A stretch of DNA of 5,357 nt, taken from NCBI GenBank assembly GCA_905182385.1, contig CAJJBS010000012.1, positions 1 to 5,357 of the forward strand, in the 5' to 3' direction. Position 1 is the first letter of the stretch. Each line of letters starts with the position of its first letter. Of the stretch, positions 1-5,357 are shown one piece after another. Source of the DNA: Fidelibacterota bacterium TCS55. Its GTDB lineage: Bacteria; Fidelibacterota; Marinisomatia; Marinisomatales; TCS55. Both the position numbers and the translations under genes were made by a program. The notes under the pieces are model-generated. The model did no database searches. It was not told the origin of the DNA and worked only from the letters and a program-made list of their open reading frames with translations.

Positions 1-487
1 CTGATCCAGTTGGATTATTTGGATTGCAAATGCAGATCATTTTAGTTTTATTAGTTACTAATGATTTTAGTTCATCAATATCTGGTTGCCAGTTTAAAGA
101 TTCTTTTAAAGAAAAAGTTTTAACATTTACTCCTAGGCCTCGCGCAAAACCATAAATTTGTAAATAATTAGGGACCATATATATCATCTCATCACCAGAC
201 TTAAGTAAAGACATTATCGCTATCATATTAGCTTCTGCGGAACCATTAAAAGCTTGAATATTGTCTAGCTCTGCCCCTTTATAAATACTTGATATGGATT
301 GTCTTAATTCATCAGAACCTTCTGTAAAGCCATATGTTAATTCAGTATTCGCAATCTTTTCAATAAAATCGGTCTCAAATAAAGTATTAAAAGTACCTGG
401 GTGCACTCCACTTTCAGAAAGATTGTAATCAACTTTATTTTCCCATGTAGATTGCTGTCTTTCTAATTGAAATTTTTCAAAATTCAT
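1..487 (-). CDS. PLP-dependent class I/II aminotransferase, N-terminal 162 codons (gene runs off left edge)
   Basis: I translated this frame from the ATG at 487-485; it stays open to position 1 and is cut by the window edge. Visible fold-type I signs are a glycine-rich cofactor-phosphate loop, NGSAEAN (residues 81-87), an aromatic-containing stretch VPNYLQIY (105-112) where the ring-stacking residue is expected, and the hallmark NPNNPTG (155-161), whose Asn contacts the PLP ring in this superfamily. The catalytic lysine would lie beyond the window. The N-terminus has a striking segment with LERQQS (8-13), WEN (15-17) and NLSESGVHP (22-30). From memory it recalls the SGVH segment of capreomycidine synthase-like aminotransferases, a weak resemblance. 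Expected activity is amino-group transfer, or another PLP reaction, on an amino acid in the cytoplasm; the substrate cannot be read from this half. The start overlaps the upstream stop by 4 bp and has only a weak AAGG 10 nt upstream, so coupled translation is likely. Family assignment is sure, specificity is not. Confidence 0.93.
   Translation of the reverse strand, partial: MNFEKFQLERQQSTWENKVDYNLSESGVHPGTFNTLFETDFIEKIANTELTYGFTEGSDELRQSISSIYKGAELDNIQAFNGSAEANMIAIMSLLKSGDEMIYMVPNYLQIYGFARGLGVNVKTFSLKESLNWQPDIDELKSLVTNKTKMICICNPNNPTGS
484..487 (-). other. ATGA stop/start overlap between thioredoxin and aminotransferase genes
   Basis: On the minus strand the four bases read ATGA: the ATG (487-485) starts the aminotransferase and the TGA (486-484) ends the thioredoxin gene. 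Such overlaps usually mean translational re-initiation or coupling. Here the aminotransferase has only a weak, distant AAGG (498-501) of its own, which fits coupling. Confidence 0.85.
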
Positions 488-969
488 AATTTTAAAGCCT
501 TAATTATTGCTGATTCAAACCGATTTTTATTTTTTTTCATTTCCCAAAAATCTGATATGTTTCCATTTTTATCATACACTATTGTGAAAGGGAGAGCTCC
601 TGACCAATCTATACTTATTTCATTTATAAAATTATTATCATTACCTTCTTCTTTTATAAAAGAAAGACCTTTAACACCTTTTTCCTTTAAAAAATCAAAA
701 ACTTCTTTTTTTCTATCTAACCAATCTGCACTAATAAAATAAATTTTCATTCCTTTTTCATTATATTTATTAGATAGATCGACAATCATTGGAAACTCTT
801 CAATACATGGTGCACAATAAGTAGCCCAGAAATTGATTAATACTGCTTCACTGCCTTTGTGTTTATTAATTTGATTATTTATATCAAATGCATCTACAGT
901 TTTAAGGCTTAAAGCTTCTTTATCACATCCTAAGATAAAAATTAATAGAAATGGTAATATTTTTTTCAT
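484..969 (-). CDS. TlpA/ResA-like thioredoxin-fold lipoprotein
   Basis: This 161-residue protein begins with a lipoprotein signal peptide: MKK, a hydrophobic stretch (residues 4-13) and the lipobox ILGC, with lipidation expected at Cys15. The mature part is a thioredoxin-like domain. It has NFWATYCAPC (46-55) with the redox pair Cys52/Cys55, then FP (59-60) as in TlpA/ResA proteins, and the cis-proline Pro127 in GALPFTIV. The family acts outside the cytoplasmic membrane, usually reducing disulfides in cytochrome c maturation or on other exported proteins. The partner here is unknown. Residue +2 after the lipidated Cys is Asp16, which in enterobacteria keeps a lipoprotein in the inner membrane; whether that rule holds here is uncertain. 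The protein is compact for the family and carries no additional domain. Its ATG directly follows the peptidase TAA. An AGGA 6 nt before the ATG lies inside the last peptidase codons and supports this start. No cytochrome c biogenesis genes are in view. Confidence 0.93.
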   Translation of the reverse strand: MKKILPFLLIFILGCDKEALSLKTVDAFDINNQINKHKGSEAVLINFWATYCAPCIEEFPMIVDLSNKYNEKGMKIYFISADWLDRKKEVFDFLKEKGVKGLSFIKEEGNDNNFINEISIDWSGALPFTIVYDKNGNISDFWEMKKNKNRFESAIIKALKL

Positions 970-3498
970 TTAATTTCCTACAATAAAAACAGCATTACTA
1001 AAAAGTAATTTTCCGTTATACCAAAAACCTCTAAATAATGGATTGTCTGCCATATAAATTATGTTTCCTCGACCCACGTCTTCTACACCAAAAACCATAG
1101 ACTCACGAAAATTTTCTTGAGCCTTAAAACCAACAAAACCACTAACTATTGCGGTTGAATCATCTACTGTTCCAACATTCCAACCATTTTGTAAATAAGC
1201 ATAGCGACTATTTCGAAGTTTCAAAGAAAAATATTCATCACCATAACCAAAAGCTAAAGGGTGACTCTTATCCATATTAACTTTTATAATAGATCCATAA
1301 GCATTTTGACTCATCTCTGACCTTTGACGATCTTTATAAGAGCGTAACCGTTCAGATAACTCTCGTTCTTTATTTCTTTTTTCTAATGATTTTTTCTCAT
1401 CAGAAGTAGCAAATTTTTTAAGGCCATATCCTTTCTGATCCACAAACTTATCTAATGAAGATTCCATTACTATAAGTTTTCCTCCTGAACGTACCCAATT
1501 CCTTAATTCAATTAATACATCTTGAGTTAAATAATCATGTATTCCACCAGGTAAAATTAAAATATCAAAATTATGTTTAGGGATTTCTGTAAAATAATCA
1601 CTTCTTAAAACAGTGACCGGAAATTCTATTTGTCTTTCAAAAAAATGCCAAATCTCACCATAACGTGAACTATTAACTCCTTCACCTGAAACTAATCCAA
1701 TTTTAGGTTTTTTTACTAAACGCATTGAAGAAGAACCAAAGTCTTTTCCTCTTGAAACTAATCCTGAATTAACAGGTGTCAATGTACGATCAAACTTTCT
1801 ACCGGCTTTTTTGATAATTTCATCAAATTTAAAACCATGCTTTTCATTCCCTTTTCTAGTAATAACTAAAGTACCTCGGTCATACTTACGACCTTCTATA
1901 CTAAATGGTTCCTCAGAGACTCTTGAAACGATATCATTGTTAAATAAATTAGCAAGAAACCTTACATCCTTTATACCTTTCCAAGGAAGTAGATAAGCGT
2001 AAGGAGACTGGTTAGTAATTTCATTCTTAGTAGAAAAATATCGAGCTTTTGAAGATTTAACATCACTTTTTACTGCATATGTTTCTAGGCCAAAAACATA
2101 TGGTATCGACCAAGCAGTAATATCATATGTCAATGAATCCCTCAAGGTAGTTTGAGGTTCAAAAAGAATTTGGACTAACACCGACTTAGCCTGTTTTGCT
2201 GAAATAATCATGTCCCCTTTTGATATTCTGAATTGTTCATTTTTACTTTTAAGATAACTAAAGCCTTTAATGGATTTTGAATTACTTACCAAACCATGTT
2301 TAATACCATTGTTATCAAGCCAGTTTTGAAGATCTTTTATTTTATCTTTATTATTATTTTTAGAAATAATATATGCTGAGTATTTACCAGGCGGGTTTTT
2401 CTTACCTTCTTCAAAAAACTTTGAAAATTCTAATAACATTTTATCAACATTGTTTGAAGCTACTTCAATGGTTGATAAACCTGTTGTATAGTGATGCGTT
2501 AATCGATCCTTCAATGTTAGTGTATCACCGTCTTCAGTTTCTACAGCTAAACCACCTTTACTATGGCCAGCTTGTTCATATGTCATTCCAATAGCCCCAT
2601 TGTAAGTGGGATAAGTATCACCATAGCTTGGATATAATAGATCAAAGACTTCTTTTGTAAAATAAAGCCAATTATTTTCATCAAAATATTCCGAATGATT
2701 TTTCCCAATCATTGTTTGCAGTTCTCTTTGCCAATCTGTTATGTAGTCATGAAAAGGTTCAGCTGCTGGGGCAAAAAAATATGGGCTATTTACACCCTGT
2801 TCATGAAAATCAACATGTATTTGAGGAAGCCATTCATTATATAATTTAATTCTAGATTGAGATTCAACTTGTACTTGCCAAGCCCAATCTCTATTTAAAT
2901 CAAAATAATAATGATTTGTTCGACCACCAGGCCAAGGTTCCATATGTTCAATAGATAGCGGATCTGGGTCAGGCCACCTATTAGCTGTCATTCTAAACCA
3001 ATTTGTGTACCTGTCTCTACCATCAGGATTAATACAGGGATCAATAATTACAACCGTATTTTTTAGCCAGTCTTGAGTCTTTTTATTATTTTTATCAGCT
3101 AAAGTATAAAGGGTTTTCATCGCAGCTTCAGTTGAGTTTGCTTCATTTCCGTGAACATTGTAACTCAACCAAACAATACCTACTTTTTTATCAGATATTT
3201 CACCTTTAATAATGCCCGCTCTCTTCAAGTTATCCGTGCGAATATCTTCAATCATTTCCATGTTTTCTTCACTTGAGATTACAGCTACTAACAAAGGACG
3301 TCCTTCATATGTCTTACCATAAGAAATCAATTTTACATTTGATGAAGCATTTGAGACATGATTAAAATATGATACAACTTTATGATGAAAAGTAAAATTT
3401 TCTCCAAGTTCATAACCAAGAAAAGTAGCTGGAGATTTAATTGTTTCACCAAAAAGAGATGAAAAAATTAAAAGAATGCTAAATATTATTTTATACAT
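970..3498 (-). CDS. Exported M14-family zinc carboxypeptidase with C-terminal GATase1-like domain
   Basis: The 842-residue product starts with a Sec signal peptide (hydrophobic residues 4-16, probable cleavage near FGE, 16-18). Residues about 40-345 form an M14 zinc carboxypeptidase domain: HGNE (116-119) gives zinc ligands His116 and Glu119, NPDGR follows at 157-161, DLNRDW (200-205) holds the Asn-Arg pair that binds the substrate carboxylate in the family, and VDFHEQG (229-235) offers the third zinc ligand, likely His232. TYEQAG (306-311) offers the probable catalytic glutamate, Glu308. Residues about 597-680 resemble a class I glutamine amidotransferase / DJ-1 fold (DILILPGG at 645-652, then SGGKLIVME at 671-679), with no Cys at the nucleophile elbow, so that domain is probably structural or ligand-binding. 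Residues 696-730 are highly charged and probably helical. The substrate (peptide, or cell-wall or modified amino acid) cannot be read from sequence. Action is expected in the periplasm or outside the cell. The start is supported by a strong GAGGA site 6 nt upstream. Confidence 0.93.
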   Translation of the reverse strand: MYKIIFSILLIFSSLFGETIKSPATFLGYELGENFTFHHKVVSYFNHVSNASSNVKLISYGKTYEGRPLLVAVISSEENMEMIEDIRTDNLKRAGIIKGEISDKKVGIVWLSYNVHGNEANSTEAAMKTLYTLADKNNKKTQDWLKNTVVIIDPCINPDGRDRYTNWFRMTANRWPDPDPLSIEHMEPWPGGRTNHYYFDLNRDWAWQVQVESQSRIKLYNEWLPQIHVDFHEQGVNSPYFFAPAAEPFHDYITDWQRELQTMIGKNHSEYFDENNWLYFTKEVFDLLYPSYGDTYPTYNGAIGMTYEQAGHSKGGLAVETEDGDTLTLKDRLTHHYTTGLSTIEVASNNVDKMLLEFSKFFEEGKKNPPGKYSAYIISKNNNKDKIKDLQNWLDNNGIKHGLVSNSKSIKGFSYLKSKNEQFRISKGDMIISAKQAKSVLVQILFEPQTTLRDSLTYDITAWSIPYVFGLETYAVKSDVKSSKARYFSTKNEITNQSPYAYLLPWKGIKDVRFLANLFNNDIVSRVSEEPFSIEGRKYDRGTLVITRKGNEKHGFKFDEIIKKAGRKFDRTLTPVNSGLVSRGKDFGSSSMRLVKKPKIGLVSGEGVNSSRYGEIWHFFERQIEFPVTVLRSDYFTEIPKHNFDILILPGGIHDYLTQDVLIELRNWVRSGGKLIVMESSLDKFVDQKGYGLKKFATSDEKKSLEKRNKERELSERLRSYKDRQRSEMSQNAYGSIIKVNMDKSHPLAFGYGDEYFSLKLRNSRYAYLQNGWNVGTVDDSTAIVSGFVGFKAQENFRESMVFGVEDVGRGNIIYMADNPLFRGFWYNGKLLFSNAVFIVGN
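976..979 (-). promoter_or_regulatory. Ribosome binding site of the thioredoxin lipoprotein gene, inside the peptidase 3' end
   Basis: AGGA on the minus strand sits within the final Val-Gly codons of the peptidase, 6 nt before the ATG at 969-967. The peptidase TAA (972-970) lies between this site and the ATG, so the two genes abut with no spacer. A ribosome ending the peptidase would cover this site, which favours coupled translation. Confidence 0.65.
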
Positions 3499-3560
3499 TA
3501 ATAGTCCTCAAATATCTCATGTAAGAAATTATGAAAGTAAAATATTTATCAGAAATAAAA
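3499..3560 (-). other. 62-bp spacer between oxidoreductase and peptidase genes
   Basis: This AT-rich spacer holds the peptidase ribosome binding site and little else. I see no stem followed by a U-run, so no intrinsic terminator separates the two genes, and read-through from the oxidoreductase gene is likely. A weak internal promoter cannot be excluded, because AT-rich sequence supplies partial -10 matches by chance. Confidence 0.5.
3505..3509 (-). promoter_or_regulatory. Ribosome binding site of the M14 peptidase gene
   Basis: GAGGA on the minus strand ends 6 nt before the ATG at 3498-3496. This is the strongest Shine-Dalgarno match in the window and fixes the start directly before the signal peptide. 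Confidence 0.75.
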
Positions 3561-5141
3561 TTAGAGGCTTTTCATTAAGTTTTTTTTGATAATAAATGAT
3601 GCCGTTAATAAGCCTGAAAAAAGCGCACTTGTAAGACCAACAGTCGTTATATCTTGACCTGTCAAAAATAAATTCTTGACTTCAGATTTTGGTCTTATCC
3701 AATCCTGTCTAAATCTTTTAGAGGAATGGTCTAAGCCGTACATCTCACCTTTTGGATAATGAGCCATATCTCTAACTGATAGAGGTGTTGATAATTCATA
3801 ATAATCCATAGCTTTTTCAATCTCTGGTACATGCTTATAAACTACTTCTAATATTTTTTTAGACATTGTCTCTTTAAATTTTTCATATGATTCACCACGT
3901 TTTTTCCATGGTTTTCCTTCCCATTCTTTATACCAATCCCATTTACCAAGTGTTATAGCTTCCATCGTAGCACAACCTGGATGATTTTTATTCCAATCAG
4001 GGTCTTTAGCAGATGGAAATGATACATAAACTACAGGAAATTCACCATTAGGATCAGATTGGTAATTAATAACATTTTGGTCGTGATCATATCCAGGGTA
4101 AATCCAAAGATTTGTCGTTTTAAGATTTAACTCTTCTGCTGTTTTATTTAAACCAATATATAGGCAAATGTAACTTTCTGTTGGTTTAACTTTATTTAAT
4201 TGTGATATTTGTTTATCATTCTTTGAATAGTTTCTCAAAAAAGTCTTAATCGTGTTAACAAGCCCTGCACTGCTTACAACTTTATTAGCCATTAGTTCAT
4301 CACCATTTTTAAGTCTAACGCCTATTGCTTTATTTCGTTTAACAATAATCTCATTTACATCAGCATTTACAACGACTTTCCCTCCTAAAGACTCTATGAA
4401 ATCTGTAGTATGCTCAGCGATCATTCTGGAGCCCCCAATAGGATAATTTGCACCATCTAAATAGTGACGCGCTACCATTGCATGCATAGCAAAGCTACTT
4501 CGCTTTGGAGGAAGTCCATAGTCACCCCACTGTCCACAGAGAACACTTTTAAGTTTTTTATTATTTGTTAATTCATCTAGAACATCATTGGTTGTTTTAT
4601 CAGAGTTTTTAAAAAAACTTTTTGTCATTTTTTTACCAACTAATAGGTATAACCATTTAGGTAAAAGCTTACTTGCAAAAAAATTTTTACTATTTTTTGA
4701 TTGTACACCAAGAAGACGAATATAATTAGTAATGGCTATTTTTTCTTCTGGAAAATATTCTGATAATTTTTTGATAAAATTATCTTTTGGAGCAATAAAA
4801 TTATATGATTGATCAGGGAAAATTATACGATCATAATTTTCATCCATCTTAGCCCAATCAAGATTACCCCCTGTTATGTTATCAAATAACTTACGAGTGT
4901 GCGATTTTTTATTATGTACTTCGCCAATATAGTGAATACCTACATCCCATTCATATTGCTTCCTTTTGAAAGTATGTGTGAAGCCACCTACCTTGAAATG
5001 TTTCTCAAGAACTAATACTTTAAAATTATTTTGAGCAAGTAACGCAGCAGTTGTTAGACCACTTATTCCTGACCCAATTATGATAACATCAAATTTTTCA
5101 CTTTGCAAAACTGATTTATATGAAATCCATTTTTTCATCAT
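3561..5141 (-). CDS. FAD-dependent oxidoreductase, retinol saturase / carotenoid isomerase-like (phytoene desaturase superfamily)
   Basis: The 526-residue protein opens with a Rossmann dinucleotide-binding fold: DVIIIGSGISGL (18-29), whose GxGxxG is residues 23-28, and the ribose-binding acid Glu46 in VLEKH. It continues with VGGFTHTF (51-58) and DVGIHYIGE (66-74), a segment characteristic of retinol saturase-like proteins. Further family signatures are GQWGDYGLPP (203-212), HAMVARHYLDGANYPIGGS (220-238) and the C-terminal FAD-binding motif FLTGQDI (492-498) with a GLTSALFSGLL stretch (502-512). The length fits a complete enzyme. Family members saturate, desaturate or isomerise conjugated polyenes such as retinol and carotenoids, but many bacterial members are uncharacterised, so the substrate here is unknown. 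No signal peptide or transmembrane segment is evident; peripheral membrane association would be normal for lipophilic substrates. No carotenoid synthesis gene is in view. The start codon is doubled (ATGATG); the second ATG at 5138 has better spacing from the AGGA site. Confidence 0.9.
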   Translation of the reverse strand: MMKKWISYKSVLQSEKFDVIIIGSGISGLTTAALLAQNNFKVLVLEKHFKVGGFTHTFKRKQYEWDVGIHYIGEVHNKKSHTRKLFDNITGGNLDWAKMDENYDRIIFPDQSYNFIAPKDNFIKKLSEYFPEEKIAITNYIRLLGVQSKNSKNFFASKLLPKWLYLLVGKKMTKSFFKNSDKTTNDVLDELTNNKKLKSVLCGQWGDYGLPPKRSSFAMHAMVARHYLDGANYPIGGSRMIAEHTTDFIESLGGKVVVNADVNEIIVKRNKAIGVRLKNGDELMANKVVSSAGLVNTIKTFLRNYSKNDKQISQLNKVKPTESYICLYIGLNKTAEELNLKTTNLWIYPGYDHDQNVINYQSDPNGEFPVVYVSFPSAKDPDWNKNHPGCATMEAITLGKWDWYKEWEGKPWKKRGESYEKFKETMSKKILEVVYKHVPEIEKAMDYYELSTPLSVRDMAHYPKGEMYGLDHSSKRFRQDWIRPKSEVKNLFLTGQDITTVGLTSALFSGLLTASFIIKKNLMKSL

Positions 5142-5145
5142 AATA

Positions 5146-5149
5146 TCCT
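5146..5149 (-). promoter_or_regulatory. Ribosome binding site of the oxidoreductase gene (decides between two ATGs)
   Basis: AGGA on the minus strand lies 4 nt before the first ATG (5141-5139) and 7 nt before the second (5138-5136). The usual spacing of about 5-9 nt favours the second ATG, which would make the protein 525 residues and start MKKW. The choice changes only one residue. Confidence 0.6.
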
Positions 5150-5235
5150 AACTGAGGAACTTTAAAATATTTTAATGGTGATGGAGCTCAAACTGGTGAC
5201 TCCGAATAATAATATTACTATATTTGATATATTTT

Positions 5236-5256
5236 TATTAATGCTTTGCATTAGTA
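5236..5256. repeat. 9-bp inverted repeat with 3-nt loop (hairpin), followed by a 10-bp palindrome
   Basis: The stem TATTAATGC pairs with GCATTAGTA across a TTT loop. Six pairs next to the loop are perfect, then comes one G-T pair and two more A-T pairs. A perfect palindrome TTAATATTAA follows immediately at 5257-5266. Neither strand has a run of T after the stem, so it does not look like an intrinsic terminator. Lying about 95 bases upstream of the oxidoreductase start, it could be a regulator binding site or a structure in the leader RNA. Confidence 0.6.
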
Positions 5257-5265
5257 TTAATATTA

Positions 5266-5286
5266 AGATATGAGATATAAGATATA
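5266..5286. repeat. Three tandem copies of a 7-bp unit
   Basis: The unit AGATAT plus G or A is repeated three times head to tail (AGATATG, AGATATA, AGATATA). It is a short microsatellite-like tract in the non-coding leader. Copy-number change could alter spacing of control sites there, but no function is shown. Confidence 0.7.
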
Positions 5287-5357
5287 ATATGAAAAGTATG
5301 AATTGAATTATTTTATCCACTTCCTGATACATAAAGGTAATAGATAATTACTTAAGT

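Larger units (their letters stand above)
5142..5357 (-). promoter_or_regulatory. AT-rich leader upstream of the four-gene cluster
   Basis: No convincing gene lies in these 216 bases on either strand. As the only sizeable non-coding stretch upstream of the cluster, it is where the main promoter should be. However, I find no minus-strand -35/-10 pair close to consensus with proper spacing. It contains a hairpin, an adjacent palindrome, three tandem 7-bp repeats and a less AT-rich patch (about 5176-5204). The plus strand has an exact TATAAT at 5283-5288 without a good -35 box, so a divergent promoter is possible but unsupported. Confidence 0.4.

Noticed and set aside
467..742. Plus-strand open frame of 91 codons
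   Set aside because: It lies antisense to the thioredoxin lipoprotein and aminotransferase genes, has no recognisable domain, and is a shadow of well-supported genes.
1811..2594. Two short plus-strand open frames (1811-1996 and 2373-2594)
   Set aside because: Both are antisense within the M14 peptidase gene and encode low-complexity sequence without family motifs.
3499..3560. Possible promoter in the spacer (minus-strand CATAAT with a TTTCTG 16 nt upstream)
   Set aside because: The -35 match is poor, and near-matches to a -10 box are expected by chance in sequence this AT-rich.
4252..4446. Plus-strand open frame of 64 codons
   Set aside because: It is antisense inside the oxidoreductase gene, over the conserved YPIGGS region, and is Ser/Leu/Thr-rich as expected of a shadow frame.
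5156..5209. Short plus-strand frame ending NGDGAQTGDSE before two stop codons, possibly a gene remnant
   Set aside because: It is bounded by a stop at 5153-5155, has no start codon and is only 17 codons long. The protein-like look is not enough to support a pseudogene.
5236..5266. Hairpin considered as an intrinsic terminator for a gene to the right
   Set aside because: No T-run follows the stem on either strand and the stem is AT-rich, so it lacks the normal terminator form.
5283..5288. Plus-strand TATAAT as a divergent promoter
   Set aside because: No acceptable -35 box lies at 16-18 nt, the motif arises from the 7-bp tandem repeat, and no plus-strand gene begins before the window ends.

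Overview
The window is AT-rich (roughly one third G+C by eye) and holds four genes, all on the minus strand and tightly packed. The layout fits a small-genome, free-living bacterium, probably marine. Three genes carry recognisable AGGA/GAGGA ribosome binding sites. This argues mildly against typical Flavobacteria, which rarely use them. The secreted M14 peptidase with a C-terminal amidotransferase-like fold is a type I associate with FCB-group genomes, such as Bacteroidota relatives or Marinimicrobia/SAR406. This placement is an inference and not secure.

Layout in the direction of transcription, right to left. Positions 5357-5142 are a non-coding AT-rich leader with a 9-bp hairpin, a short palindrome and three tandem 7-bp repeats. 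Positions 5141-3561 encode a FAD-dependent oxidoreductase of the retinol saturase / carotenoid isomerase / phytoene desaturase superfamily. After a 62-bp gap, 3498-970 encode a large exported M14-family metallopeptidase with an extra GATase1/DJ-1-like domain. Positions 969-484 encode a small thioredoxin-fold lipoprotein (TlpA/ResA type) whose ATG directly abuts the peptidase stop codon. Positions 487-1 hold the first 162 codons of a class I/II PLP-dependent aminotransferase, which overlaps the thioredoxin gene by 4 bp (ATGA) and runs off the left edge.

The last three genes are almost certainly co-transcribed and probably translationally coupled. The oxidoreductase gene is likely in the same unit, because no terminator is visible in the 62-bp gap. 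Two products (peptidase and thioredoxin lipoprotein) are predicted to act outside the cytoplasm. The other two (oxidoreductase and aminotransferase) have no visible signal peptide. A shared pathway is not evident. One reading is an envelope peptidase with a redox partner, followed by an enzyme for amino acid use, but that is inference. I see no RNA gene, CRISPR array, mobile element, phage gene or defence system, and no clear new biological system. The points most worth checking are the gene combination and the structured leader.
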